From: Planctomycetaceae bacterium
GTDB lineage: Bacteria > Planctomycetota > Planctomycetia > Planctomycetales > Planctomycetaceae
Assembly (NCBI GenBank): GCA_002726205.1
Contig: PBSL01000001.1
Span: forward strand, 1 to 64,000
DNA length: 64,000 nucleotides
Direction: 5' to 3'
Under the pieces are notes generated by a model. It was not told the DNA's origin, made no database searches, and saw nothing but the letters and a program-made list of their open reading frames with translations. The position numbers were made by a program, and so were the translations under genes. This document shows, one piece after another, positions 35,621 to 45,075 of the stretch (position 1 is its first letter; each line of letters opens with the position of its first letter).

Positions 35621-36469
35621 ATGCCGACCACTCTCTCGCCACTCGCGCAGATCGATGCCGGAGCCCAGCTTGGGACCAACGTCTCGGTGGGTCCATTTTG
35701 CCTGGTCGGGCCCAACGTTGTCGTCGGCGACGGATCAGTGCTAGAGAGCCATGTCGTGCTGACAGGAAACACCCAGATTGGCACAGAAAACCGGTTTTCT
35801 CCCTACTGCGTCATCGGAGGAGAACCGCAGGACAAGAGTTATCGCGATACCGGTACCCGACTGGTTATCGGCGACAACAACTTCTTCCGCGAAGGAGTCA
35901 CGGTCAACCGCGGTTCCGAGAAGGAGGACCGCACGACGTGGATCGGAGATCGCAACCTGCTGATGGCCAATTCGCACGTCGCCCACAACTGCCGCGTACA
36001 CAACGACGTGATTCTCGTCAACGGAGTCCTGCTGGGTGGGCATGTTCACGTTCACGACCGTGCCATCGTGTCGGGCAACTCGGTTGTCCATCATTTTTCG
36101 ACCCTGGGCACTTTGTCTTTCATCAGCGGCGGCTGCCGTGTCCCTCACGACGTGCCTCCCTACATGCTCGCCGCCGGCAGCGACAACCCTAGCATCAAGA
36201 CACTCAACACGATCGGAATGCGCCGGGCCGGTATTTCTGACAACGCGACGCAGATCATCCGCAAAGCCTACAAGCTGCATTTCCGCGAGCGTCGTGGAAT
36301 CCAGGAGGTCCGTCGCTACTTCGAGGAGAACCTCGAGGACCTCTTCCCGATTGAATTGACCGAATGGCTGTCTTTCATCGAGAAGCAGAATCAGGGCCAC
36401 ATGCTCCGCGCACGCGACCCCTACAAGTCACCTCACTCACAAGCTCTAACGAATCGCAAGGCCGCATGA
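35621..36469 (+). CDS. lpxA: UDP-N-acetylglucosamine O-acyltransferase LpxA
   Basis: LpxA moves an acyl chain from ACP to the 3-position of UDP-GlcNAc, the step before LpxC. The 282-residue protein is a left-handed beta-helix with hexapeptide repeats (for example VSVGPFCLVGPNVVVGDGSV). The catalytic His sits in NSHVAHNCRVHNDVI. The C-terminal helical domain has the RRAGISDNATQIIRKAYKLH segment. It is slightly longer than E. coli LpxA at the C-terminus. Its stop overlaps the next gene by ATGA. Confidence 0.95.
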   Translation: MPTTLSPLAQIDAGAQLGTNVSVGPFCLVGPNVVVGDGSVLESHVVLTGNTQIGTENRFSPYCVIGGEPQDKSYRDTGTRLVIGDNNFFREGVTVNRGSEKEDRTTWIGDRNLLMANSHVAHNCRVHNDVILVNGVLLGGHVHVHDRAIVSGNSVVHHFSTLGTLSFISGGCRVPHDVPPYMLAAGSDNPSIKTLNTIGMRRAGISDNATQIIRKAYKLHFRERRGIQEVRRYFEENLEDLFPIELTEWLSFIEKQNQGHMLRARDPYKSPHSQALTNRKAA

Positions 36470-37533
36470 ATCCGTTGAAACTTGCCGTGGTGGGCGTGGG
36501 TGCCCTTGGCCGTCACCATGCCCGAATTCTCGGCGGCCTCGAATCGGCCGATCTGGTTGGCGTGGCCGAGATGAATCTCGAAGCCGGCCGCGCGGTTGCG
36601 TCTGCCTGCGGTTGCGACCATGTCACCGACTTCCACGAATTGCTCGACCGTGTCGATGCCGTCACGATTGCCGTGCCGACCAGTGCCCACCTGGCCGTCG
36701 CAGGCGACTGCCTGGCTGCCGGACTGCCGGTGATGATCGAGAAACCAATTGCCGGCAGTCTCGATGATGCGGCCCGTCTTGTTGAGCTGGCCGACCGCCA
36801 CGACGCCCTGCTGCAGGTCGGCCATGTCGAGCGGTTCAACCCTGCAGTCACCGCAGCCTTTGAACGGATCGATCGTCCGCGTTATCTCCGCGCCGAACGA
36901 TTCAGCCCGTTTGCGTTCCGTTCAATGGACATCGGTGTTGTTCACGACCTGATGATCCATGATCTGGACCTGGTACTTGCCCTGGTCAATTCTCCGCTGG
37001 AGGAAGTGTCGGCATTCGGCATTGGCCTGATGGGAGGCCATGAAGACATGGTCAACGCCCGTCTCCGCTTTGCCAACGGTTGTATCGCCGACCTCATCGC
37101 CAGCCGGGTTCATCCCGAGCCGAGGCGTTCGCTGGTCGCCTGGTCAGCTTCCGGATGCGTCCAGGTCGACCTGCACTCTCGGGAACTAACCTCCTACTGT
37201 CCTTCCGAGGCACTATTGCTTGGCAAGTCGCCAACACAACAGGCGAACGAACCCGGTGCGGACATCGAGGAACTCAAACAGCAGGTTTTCGGCGAGTTCA
37301 TCCAGGTGGACACCCCTGACATTTCCGACGCCGACGCGCTCACCGCCGAACTCGAACACTTCATCGACTGCGTCACCACCGGCAAGCCGCCGTTGGTGGG
37401 TGGTCTCGAAGCGATTCGAGCGATGGCAGCCGCCGACCAGGTCCTTTCCTCTGTCGCGACCCATCAATGGGAGGGCCGGCCAAACGGCGCCCAGGGACCT
37501 CTCGCCTGCAGGCCGCAACGGCGTGCCGCCTGA
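36466..37533 (+). CDS. Gfo/Idh/MocA-family oxidoreductase coupled to lpxA
   Basis: A 355-residue NAD(P)-dependent oxidoreductase. The Rossmann start is LAVVGVGALGRHHARIL, and the catalytic Lys is in MIEKPIAG (about 98). Start ATG overlaps the lpxA TGA. Gfo/Idh proteins beside lpxA include GnnA, which oxidises the 3-position of UDP-GlcNAc for amide-linked lipid A, but its partner aminotransferase GnnB is not nearby, so GnnA is only a hypothesis. The C-terminal tail (about 335-355) is low-complexity. Confidence 0.9.
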   Translation: MNPLKLAVVGVGALGRHHARILGGLESADLVGVAEMNLEAGRAVASACGCDHVTDFHELLDRVDAVTIAVPTSAHLAVAGDCLAAGLPVMIEKPIAGSLDDAARLVELADRHDALLQVGHVERFNPAVTAAFERIDRPRYLRAERFSPFAFRSMDIGVVHDLMIHDLDLVLALVNSPLEEVSAFGIGLMGGHEDMVNARLRFANGCIADLIASRVHPEPRRSLVAWSASGCVQVDLHSRELTSYCPSEALLLGKSPTQQANEPGADIEELKQQVFGEFIQVDTPDISDADALTAELEHFIDCVTTGKPPLVGGLEAIRAMAAADQVLSSVATHQWEGRPNGAQGPLACRPQRRAA

Positions 37534-37568
37534 ACCGTTCGCTAGCCCGCTGGCGGGCGTGACGCTGG

Positions 37569-38693
37569 CTAGGTTTCCACGTTCGGAGCACACCACGTCG
37601 CAAACGTGCCGCAGGCCAGGATTGGCGACCAGGCAGCAACATCGGCGGAAATCATGTGGATGCTGGCCAGGTAAAGGCAGGTTTCACCAAGGCCGAGGGT
37701 CACGAGCATCGCCACCACACCCACGGCCAGGTTGGCCACCAGCCCGCATCCTTCACGGCGGACCAGGAACGGCACGACCAGAAAGACCGCACACACGTTC
37801 AGCAAGGGTCGTGTCAACCTCGCGTGCAGAGCCAGCACCTGTCCATGAGCCGATCGTGTGGTCTGCGAGGGATTGCGGACACGCCGGTACAAGTCGGGGG
37901 TCGAAAGAAACCGGCCCGTATCAGCCTTGTCGCTCAGTTGATCGGGAGTGACACCGGAAACAACGAAAACCGTCGTGCGACGAGCCCCCACTCGAACCAC
38001 GTCTCGCCCCGGCCCCGTCAAAGTCAGCTTGTCGGGTTTGGGTGTCAACCCACCAAGCAGCCAACCCGACTGACCGTCGGGACCGTCGACCAGGAAACGT
38101 GCCCGCTTCGCTTTCAGCGTTGTCAGACGAGCGACGATATCGGGAACCGGGAGAACGAATTCGGCATTTTCCAGACGCGAAGAGGCCGGAAACAGCCGTT
38201 TCGCTGAAATCAGGACATGCGTGGCGAAATCCCGCGTCGGACGAACGTTGACACCGTACTCCACGTCACGACCACGTGGTGCCTGTAGCATTGGTGCAAT
38301 TCTCGGCAGCAGACATTCCTGATTGGCAATCATCGCGGCGTTGACCATCACCACCCCGAGCACCAGAGGCAGCACAACGCGATAAAGCGGGACACCGGCG
38401 GCCAGCAACGGATGCAGTTCACCGGTTCGCTGGACCATCGACAGTACGACCATCACCGCCAGAACACACAGAACATGCCCGGCGGTTCCCAGGAACAAGA
38501 TCGCTTGACAGGCGTAATAAACGCCCATCCGTTTGGCGATCGGCCAGATCTCACCTTCCGGACTTACCTTCAAGAACTCGTCGGCATTCGTGAACGCGTC
38601 GAAAACAAAAAACACGCCCAGGGTGCCCAGAAAGCACACGAGGAAGGCATAAAAGAACCGCTTCAGTAGATAGCGGTCGAAGGTCGTCAGCAC
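37569..38693 (-). CDS. LptF/LptG-family permease (second copy)
   Basis: A 374-residue membrane protein of the YjgP/YjgQ family, likely one of the two LPS-exporter permeases. It starts LTTFDRYLLKRFFYAFL, with three early helices, a periplasmic jellyroll of about 150 residues, and three helices near the C-terminus. GTG 38693 is preferred, with an AGGGAAG site nine bases upstream. The frame is open upstream to 38816, but that part covers the promoter. It converges with the lpxA-Gfo/Idh block. The first member is at 20321-21499. Confidence 0.85.
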   Translation of the reverse strand: MLTTFDRYLLKRFFYAFLVCFLGTLGVFFVFDAFTNADEFLKVSPEGEIWPIAKRMGVYYACQAILFLGTAGHVLCVLAVMVVLSMVQRTGELHPLLAAGVPLYRVVLPLVLGVVMVNAAMIANQECLLPRIAPMLQAPRGRDVEYGVNVRPTRDFATHVLISAKRLFPASSRLENAEFVLPVPDIVARLTTLKAKRARFLVDGPDGQSGWLLGGLTPKPDKLTLTGPGRDVVRVGARRTTVFVVSGVTPDQLSDKADTGRFLSTPDLYRRVRNPSQTTRSAHGQVLALHARLTRPLLNVCAVFLVVPFLVRREGCGLVANLAVGVVAMLVTLGLGETCLYLASIHMISADVAAWSPILACGTFATWCAPNVET

Positions 38694-38787
38694 GATGGAC
38701 GTCTTCCCTGCTCTCACGTCAGAAGAACGATTTGCGCTCGGGCGAGACTTCCTTTCCCAAGGATCGCACAAACCGGGACGATGCGGG

Positions 38788-38816
38788 ATTACATGCTGTG
38801 TTCCAACACCTGTCAA
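38788..38816 (-). promoter_or_regulatory. Near-consensus sigma-70 promoter for the second LptF/G gene
   Basis: On the minus strand a perfect TTGACA (38811-38816) and TGTAAT (38788-38793) are separated by exactly 17 bases. This is the best promoter match in the window and lies about 95 bases before the GTG at 38693. Confidence 0.7.
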
Positions 38817-38899
38817 GATCGATCATGCCGTGGTCGCGTCCTTGCAAGGCCGTTAGTCTGGACTGAACTCTCTACGGACCAACACCGCCGGTCACCGCC

Positions 38900-40075
38900 A
38901 TGCCACGCTGGAGAAGACCGTTTCGCACACTGACATTGGCGACAGCCACGATTCTGCTTGTGGCTGTCGCCGTGTGGGCCTGGCCACGATGGCAGCGTGC
39001 CAACGACCTCGACCATCTTCAGCGACGCGGCGCGATCTTTGACTCCCGGTCACGACATCCCTCGTGGATGAAACTGGAGGGTCTGTCGCTGAGCCCCAAC
39101 GATCTCACTCGCCTGGCCAGGATTGATTCCATCGAAGACCTTGTCCTCGACGAATCCTCGCTCGGCAATCCCGACCTCGAGTCGCTCACCAAGCTCACGC
39201 ACCTGAGGCGACTTTCCCTGAATCGCACCGGAATCGGCGACGAGGGACTTCGCCACCTCTCCGCGTTGCCGCACCTGAAGATTCTGTTGCTCGACTCGGC
39301 CTATCGAGTCACCGATGCCGGGCTCCTTCACATCGCCGCTCTCGCCCGACTCGAGGAATTCAGCATCAGGGACACCGCCATGTCACTGGCAGCGTTGATC
39401 GCTCTTTCGGAGAAACACAGCACGCTGCAGATCAATTCCAGCCACGGAGTGCTCGGTGATCGCAAGCTGGCACTTTCGGGAACCGCGATCGGTGACGAGG
39501 GTCTGATCCGGCTTCACGACGCCATCGAACTGGAAGGCCTCGAACTGCCGTCCCGGATCACCGACACGGGACTCGTCCACCTGCATGGGCTAATCCGACT
39601 GCGGTTCCTTGTCCTGGCCGGTACCGCCATCACCGACAGCGGACTGGCCCCCTTGGCAAAGCGGTTGGGACGCCTGGAAGAACTTGACCTTTCCGGCTGC
39701 CGGCAGCTGACCGACCCCGGACTGGCCGTGCTGTCACAACTGGTATCGCTTCGTCAGTTGACACTCGACGGAACCTCAGCCGGACCCAAGTTTCTGATCG
39801 CACTCTCTGCTCGAACACAACTCGAGTCACTGTCGCTGGGGCGTTGCCCACGGATCAACGACAAGACGCTGCTGGCCGGTTTCGGGAGCGGGCAATGGCC
39901 CCGACTGAAGTTCCTGCGGCTCAACGGCACGTCGGTAACCGACCGCGGGATACAGTCGATCAACCTCGAGTGTGTCCCGGCATTGGAGGGCCTCGACCTG
40001 CAGGACACCGCCACAACCGGACCCGCCATCCGCGACCTCCGCCAAAGGCTGCCCGGCTGCCGTGTTCTCCGCTAG
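38900..40075 (+). CDS. Membrane-anchored leucine-rich-repeat protein
   Basis: A 391-residue protein with an N-terminal transmembrane helix (about 10-28) and at least eight planctomycete-type LRRs of the pattern LxxLxLxxTxITDxGL, for example RRLSLNRTGIGDEGLRHL and ELDLSGCRQLTDPGLAVL. It should form an extracytoplasmic solenoid for protein binding; no partner is evident. Its TAG shares a CTAG with the convergent NHL gene. Confidence 0.88.
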   Translation: MPRWRRPFRTLTLATATILLVAVAVWAWPRWQRANDLDHLQRRGAIFDSRSRHPSWMKLEGLSLSPNDLTRLARIDSIEDLVLDESSLGNPDLESLTKLTHLRRLSLNRTGIGDEGLRHLSALPHLKILLLDSAYRVTDAGLLHIAALARLEEFSIRDTAMSLAALIALSEKHSTLQINSSHGVLGDRKLALSGTAIGDEGLIRLHDAIELEGLELPSRITDTGLVHLHGLIRLRFLVLAGTAITDSGLAPLAKRLGRLEELDLSGCRQLTDPGLAVLSQLVSLRQLTLDGTSAGPKFLIALSARTQLESLSLGRCPRINDKTLLAGFGSGQWPRLKFLRLNGTSVTDRGIQSINLECVPALEGLDLQDTATTGPAIRDLRQRLPGCRVLR

Positions 40076-40941
40076 AGATCACGCACGCGGACAAATTTCT
40101 TCAGCTGGCCGTCGGTCGCGACTTCGCTCACGTACAGGTCACCCCGACTGTCCCCCCAGATGCCGTGGGGCGCCGCGACGAACTGCTCGGGGGCCTCACC
40201 AGCCTCACCCCATTGGCTGAGCACGTTGTTGTTGCGATCGAGAATTGTCACGCGATGGCCGACCTCGGCCATGTAGATCGTCTCGTCCTGGTCAAACCAC
40301 AACTTGTCGGGACGAAGGTAACCGGGCCACTCCTCGAGGAACGTCCCCTCACCATCGAACAACTGGATCCTGTTGTTTTCACGGTCACAGATGTAGACCC
40401 GATAGTCGCTGTCAACCCAGACAGAATGGACGAGGTCGAACTGCCCCGGCCCCGTCCCCGGCTCTCCCCAACTCTTGATCAGCACACCATCGGGCGAGAA
40501 CTTGTGGACCTTGTGGTTGACGTATCCGTCGCTGACGAACAGGCACCCGTCCGGCGCAATGGCCAGGTCGGTCGGGCGATTAAACGGTCGGCCGGGCGGA
40601 CGTGGGACCCCCGGTGTTCCCAGTGTCCACTGCAACTCGCCGGCGGAATTAAACTTGTAGACGCAATGGCCCAGCCACTCGGTCAGGTACACGTTGTCGT
40701 CGCCGTCGATGTAGATGCCATGGGCATTCTCCGGCACAAGCACCGTGTCCTCCCAACTCTCCAGGACATTCCCCTCGGTATCGAAAATCACCAGGGGGTG
40801 GTCGCTGCGACTGGAGACGATCACTCGATCCCGGCTGTCGACGGCCACACCCGGCACCCAGCCGAACGTCCATCCTTCCGGCAACCTGGCCCAGTCAGCA
40901 ATCACGTCGAACTGAAACTCCCCCTGGCCGACCCGCGACAT
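40072..40941 (-). CDS. NHL-repeat beta-propeller protein
   Basis: A 289-residue soluble protein made of NHL repeats, e.g. GVAVDSRDRVIVSSRSDHP, LAIAPDGCLFVSDGYVNHKV and SVWVDSDYRVYICDRENNR, giving about six blades. It resembles the peptidyl-hydroxyglycine amidating-lyase-like proteins in sequence databases, but propeller proteins of this sort have diverse roles. ATG 40941 has an AGGGAG site upstream. No signal peptide is seen, so it is probably cytoplasmic. It diverges from the luciferase-like gene. Confidence 0.88.
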   Translation of the reverse strand: MSRVGQGEFQFDVIADWARLPEGWTFGWVPGVAVDSRDRVIVSSRSDHPLVIFDTEGNVLESWEDTVLVPENAHGIYIDGDDNVYLTEWLGHCVYKFNSAGELQWTLGTPGVPRPPGRPFNRPTDLAIAPDGCLFVSDGYVNHKVHKFSPDGVLIKSWGEPGTGPGQFDLVHSVWVDSDYRVYICDRENNRIQLFDGEGTFLEEWPGYLRPDKLWFDQDETIYMAEVGHRVTILDRNNNVLSQWGEAGEAPEQFVAAPHGIWGDSRGDLYVSEVATDGQLKKFVRVRDL

Positions 40942-41141
40942 GTCGTGCTCCCTGTTATCTTGACCGTGGTCGCCTGATCCGAGGCTACATCCAGGACCGG
41001 ATCCGTCCTGTGGCATACCGTGCGGGCAATGGTTGTTCAAGCGACATTCCGCGGGTTTGACTTCCGTGTATGGTTTGACGCCGACCCCCGATTCCACAAA
41101 ATACGCTCGGGACGTTCGTGCTTCTTCTTACGAGTCACACC

Positions 41142-42263
41142 ATGCCCGATCCGTCAAGGACAGCCGTCGACTATGGCATGTTCATCATGCCCTTCCATGA
41201 CCCCGACAAACCCCTCGGCCAGTGCTACGACGAAGACCTCGAGCTGATCGTGCGTGCCGAGGAACTGGGGTTCTCGGAATTCTGGATCGGCGAGCATCAC
41301 ACGATGCAGTACGAGAACATCGTCAGCCCCGAGATGTTTATCTGCCGTGCCCTGGGCGAGACCAGCACGATCCGATTGGGGCCGGCCCCTGTCTGCCTGA
41401 ACAACCATCATCCCGCCGCGGTGGCCGGACGCCTGGCCTTTCTCGATCACCTGGCAAAGGGACGGCTCAACCTCTGTTTCGGACCCGGCAGCGTAACGGC
41501 CGACATGGAACTCTTCGGGGTCGATCCGAAGAACAATCCCCGGATGGTCAAGGAAGCCATCAGCACCATCCTCACACTCTGGAGCAGCGATCCACCCTAC
41601 GAGATTGATGGTGAATTCTGGCCAATCCGGCTGGTCGACCACGTCGACCCGGAGACGCGGATCGGCTACATCCACAAACCGCTCCAGCAACCACATCCCC
41701 CGATCGCAATCCCCGCGATGAGCCGCAACTCGCCAAGCATGAAACTGGCCGGAGCCGCGGGATACCAGCCGTTTGGACATTGCCTGGTCACCGGCAACGT
41801 CCTCCGTGATTTCTGGGATACCTACGAAGAAGCCGGCCAGGCAGCCGGACGCACTCTGTCACGACGGGACTACAAGGTGGCGCGGTCGATCTTCCTGGCC
41901 GACACGACCGCCGAAGCCGAACAACTGGCGAGAACGAATTCTCTCGGCCGCAACTACGAGTACATCGGGCGACTCTTTGACAAGGGACTCGGCCGCAAGA
42001 TCTACAAGCGTGATCTCGACATGCCCGATTCCGAATGCAATCTCGATTTTCTGATGACCGAGCAGATCATTGCCGGCGATGTCGACACCGCGTTGCAGCG
42101 ATTGTTGCAACTGTGGGAGGAAGTCGGCGACTTTGGGACACTGGTCCTGATGAGCTACGACTGGGACGACAAGGCTTCCTGGTTGCGAAGCATGGACCTG
42201 TTCGCCAACGAATTGATGCCGGCCCTGAACCGGGCCGTGGGTGTCTCGGTCCAGCCGGACTAG
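41142..42263 (+). CDS. Luciferase-like flavin-dependent oxidoreductase
   Basis: A 373-residue LLM-class monooxygenase. Matches: FMIMPFHDPDK-like start, EELGFSEFWIGEHHTMQYENI (the family GEHH segment), and the flavin-site region RLAFLDHLAKGRLNLCFGPGS. These enzymes use reduced FMN or F420 with oxygen, and the substrate cannot be read from sequence. ATG 41142 starts the conserved part; an in-frame upstream start adds eight residues. It is followed after 46 bases by a DUF1501 gene. Confidence 0.9.
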   Translation: MPDPSRTAVDYGMFIMPFHDPDKPLGQCYDEDLELIVRAEELGFSEFWIGEHHTMQYENIVSPEMFICRALGETSTIRLGPAPVCLNNHHPAAVAGRLAFLDHLAKGRLNLCFGPGSVTADMELFGVDPKNNPRMVKEAISTILTLWSSDPPYEIDGEFWPIRLVDHVDPETRIGYIHKPLQQPHPPIAIPAMSRNSPSMKLAGAAGYQPFGHCLVTGNVLRDFWDTYEEAGQAAGRTLSRRDYKVARSIFLADTTAEAEQLARTNSLGRNYEYIGRLFDKGLGRKIYKRDLDMPDSECNLDFLMTEQIIAGDVDTALQRLLQLWEEVGDFGTLVLMSYDWDDKASWLRSMDLFANELMPALNRAVGVSVQPD

Positions 42264-42309
42264 CTGGTTTCACGTTTTCCTCACGCCGACGGTGTGGTCT
42301 AATGCAGTG

Positions 42310-43671
42310 ATGGATTCTCCTTCCACAGCACTCGTCTCACGCCGCGACCTCTTGAGTGTCGGGGCCCTCGGACTGACTGGCGTGACCCTGCCCGGTCTGC
42401 TTGCCGCCCGCGAATCGACGGTGGCCCGCGGCGCTCGCCCTTCGGCCGACGCCTGCATCCTGATTCATCTCAATGGCGGCCCACCGCACCTGGATATGTG
42501 GGATCCCAAGCCTCTTGCCGCGGCGGGGATTCGTGGCGAGTTTTCGCCGATCGCCAGTTCGATCCCGGGATATCGCGTCGGGGAACTCCTGCCGAAACTT
42601 GCGCGACAGATGCACCAGGCGACCATCGTGCGGTCGATGCACCACAGCGTGAACAACTCCCACGCCGCCGCCGTGTACTGTTCACTGACCGGTCACGACC
42701 GCGGGGAGCAGGGCGGTGGCACCAAGCAGACCGATCACCCTTCGCCCGGTTCGATCGTCACGGCACTGCGACCGCCCCAGCAGGTGGTTGTCCCGCATGT
42801 CACATTGCCCTACATGACCCAGGAGGGACGGGGGGGGCCACCCCAGCCCGGATTTTTTGGAGGGTTTCTTGGCCGGGCTCACGATCCGTTGTTTGTCCTC
42901 CGCGACCCCAACGCGGCCGACTTTGGCGTCCCGGAACTGACGCTGCAGGCGGGGGTCTCCGCACAACGACTCTCGGTTCGGCGACGTCTCTTTGATGACC
43001 TCAACCGCCGCAGCGGACTCGGGCCCGGTAACCGTCCGGCGAGGTCTATGAACCTCTTCCAGGGCCGCGCTCTGGACCTGTTGACTTCCGAGGGCACGCA
43101 ACGGGCTTTTCGGATCGTCGAGGAGCCCGACAAGGTGCGTGACGCATTCGGCCGCAACATCTACGGCCAGAGTACCCTGCTGGCCCGTCGGCTGATCCAG
43201 GCCGGAACCCGCATGGTGACACTTTCCTGGGCCCCGGACGCTAATGCCACCTGGGACACCCATACCAGCAACTTCAAGAGGCTCCGTGGCAGCTTGTTGC
43301 CGCAATTCGACGCCGCCGCCAGCAGCCTGATCGAGGACCTGTCGGATCGGGGCATGCTCGATCGAACGCTGGTCGCCATCCTTGGTGATTTCGGACGAAC
43401 GCCGAAGATCAATCCACGAGCCGGCCGTGACCACTGGAACTACTGCTACAGCCTGATGCTGGTTGGCGGTGGCTTCCAGAAGGGCCTGGTTCACGGAAGC
43501 AGCGACCGCATCGGGGGGTTCCCCAACAACGACCCCCTGGTTCCCGGTGATATCATCTCGACCATCTTCCACTGCCTGGGAATCAGCCACGACGGGATTA
43601 TCTACGATCGCCTGGACCGCCCCTATCGCGTGGTCCCCACCGGTGATCTCCAACGCGGCCTGCTCACCTGA
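42310..43671 (+). CDS. DUF1501 protein with Tat signal (second copy)
   Basis: A 453-residue DUF1501 protein with Tat motif [16 protein letters not shown]. It then has [35 protein letters not shown] and the C-terminal [19 protein letters not shown]. The family adopts a sulfatase-like fold; its role is not established. It is distinct from the one at 21591-22889 (different spacing and tail). It lacks a PSD1 partner in the window. Confidence 0.92.
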   Translation: MDSPSTALVSRRDLLSVGALGLTGVTLPGLLAARESTVARGARPSADACILIHLNGGPPHLDMWDPKPLAAAGIRGEFSPIASSIPGYRVGELLPKLARQMHQATIVRSMHHSVNNSHAAAVYCSLTGHDRGEQGGGTKQTDHPSPGSIVTALRPPQQVVVPHVTLPYMTQEGRGGPPQPGFFGGFLGRAHDPLFVLRDPNAADFGVPELTLQAGVSAQRLSVRRRLFDDLNRRSGLGPGNRPARSMNLFQGRALDLLTSEGTQRAFRIVEEPDKVRDAFGRNIYGQSTLLARRLIQAGTRMVTLSWAPDANATWDTHTSNFKRLRGSLLPQFDAAASSLIEDLSDRGMLDRTLVAILGDFGRTPKINPRAGRDHWNYCYSLMLVGGGFQKGLVHGSSDRIGGFPNNDPLVPGDIISTIFHCLGISHDGIIYDRLDRPYRVVPTGDLQRGLLT

Positions 43672-43703
43672 ATCGGCCACGCTCGAGCATCCTTGTCGGT
43701 CGT

Positions 43704-43732
43704 GGAATCCCTCACTAGACTGGAGGGTTTCC
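43704..43732 (+). terminator. Hairpin between DUF1501 and gap
   Basis: GGAATCCCTC pairs with GAGGGTTTCC around a nine-base loop with one mismatch. It starts 33 bases after the DUF1501 stop and ends 34 bases before the gap GTG. There is no T-tract, so it may be a weak terminator or a leader structure of gap. Confidence 0.35.
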
Positions 43733-43765
43733 GCGACATTTTCCGAGTATCCAGGAGTCTTGGCC

Positions 43766-44785
43766 GTGACAGTGAAGGTGGGAATCAACGGTTTTGGTCG
43801 GATTGGTCGAATCACGTTTCGGGCACTCGCGGCCCGAGGTGACGAATTTGAGGTCGTGGGAATCAACGACCTCGGCGAGACCTCCGCACTGGCCAACCTG
43901 CTGAAATATGACAGCACCCAGGGCCGCTTTCCAGGCACCGTCGAGGTCGATGGGGACTCGATGATCGTCAACGGGCGAACCGTCACGATCTGTGCCGAAC
44001 GAGATCCCGGGAATCTGCCCTGGGGCGATCTGGGTGTCGATGTTGCGTTGGAATCGACCGGATTCTTCACGAACCGTGCCGCCGACGGCAAACCTGGCTA
44101 CGACAGTCACCTGGCTGCCGGTGCCCGTAAGGTGGTGCTCTCGGCCCCGGCCAAGGATGCGCCCGACCTGACCGTCGTCCAGGGCGTCAACGATGATCAG
44201 CTTTCGGCCGATCATCTCTGCGTTTCCAATGCCAGTTGTACCACCAACTGCCTGGCGCCAATGGTCAAGATCCTGCACGAGAACTTCGGTCTCGATCATG
44301 GGCTGATGACGACCGTGCACGCCTACACCAACGACCAGCGGATCAGTGACCAGTTGCACAGTGATCCACGTCGGGCACGTGCCGCCGCGGCCAACATCAT
44401 CCCCACATCGACCGGTGCCGCCAAGGCCGTTGGCCTGGTCCTGCCTGAACTCAACGGCAAGCTCACCGGAATCAGCCTGCGGGTCCCGGTCCTCTCGGGC
44501 AGCATTACCGACCTGGTGGCCACCCTCGACCAGGATGCCAGCGTCGAAGCCATCAACTCTGCGATGCAGGATGCTGCCAACGGAGCCCTGGCCGGAATCA
44601 TGGAATACACCACCGACCCGATTGTCTCCAGCGATGTCATCGGAAACACCCACAGTTGCATCCTTGATGGCAGCTGGACCACCCGGATCGGACAGAACAT
44701 GGTCAAGTTGCTGGGTTGGTACGACAACGAATACGGTTACTCGAATCGAACCGCCGACCTGATTGCCAAAATGGCCACTCTCTGA
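43766..44785 (+). CDS. gap: Glyceraldehyde-3-phosphate dehydrogenase
   Basis: GAPDH oxidises glyceraldehyde-3-phosphate with NAD and phosphate in glycolysis. The 339-residue protein has the NAD-binding start [16 protein letters not shown], the nucleophile C158 in SNASCTTNC, and the C-terminal [14 protein letters not shown] 43766 is preceded by AGGAG; the frame is open far upstream without family similarity. It is likely transcribed separately from rpe, 290 bases downstream. Confidence 0.96.
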   Translation: MTVKVGINGFGRIGRITFRALAARGDEFEVVGINDLGETSALANLLKYDSTQGRFPGTVEVDGDSMIVNGRTVTICAERDPGNLPWGDLGVDVALESTGFFTNRAADGKPGYDSHLAAGARKVVLSAPAKDAPDLTVVQGVNDDQLSADHLCVSNASCTTNCLAPMVKILHENFGLDHGLMTTVHAYTNDQRISDQLHSDPRRARAAAANIIPTSTGAAKAVGLVLPELNGKLTGISLRVPVLSGSITDLVATLDQDASVEAINSAMQDAANGALAGIMEYTTDPIVSSDVIGNTHSCILDGSWTTRIGQNMVKLLGWYDNEYGYSNRTADLIAKMATL

Positions 44786-45075
44786 GCGTCTCCACACACA
44801 AAACACAATCCAACCCGGACTCCTCTTCAGGATTCCACTGGACGCGCTTTACCACCTCGGTCAGAATGGCGTCGTCGCGGATCGCCTGGCGTGGGTTTTC
44901 ACTCCGGCGACTGCATCGGCGGTTCAATCACCCGAGTCGATCCTGGAGTACCGGTTCTTGCGAGCGACCGCAGGGAACGCGGGGGCCAACCGCCACGACT
45001 CATCACTACTTGGCTGGATGATCAACCGTCACGTTGACCCAGCAGCACCGGTGTCCACGCCGGATGGAAACGTCC

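Noticed and set aside
41075-41103. TTGACG with an AAAATA box upstream of the luciferase-like gene
   Set aside because: The -10 match is too poor to call a promoter with confidence.
42682-44091. Long minus-strand frame across the DUF1501-gap junction
   Set aside because: It spans two well-supported genes on the plus strand and is expected by chance in high-GC DNA.
43715-44806. Long minus-strand frame over gap
   Set aside because: A shadow of the GAPDH gene, which has the catalytic CTTNC site and family termini.
44786-45075. Possible small gene between gap and rpe
   Set aside because: Open frames exist but none has a ribosome site or credible composition; I treat it as intergenic.
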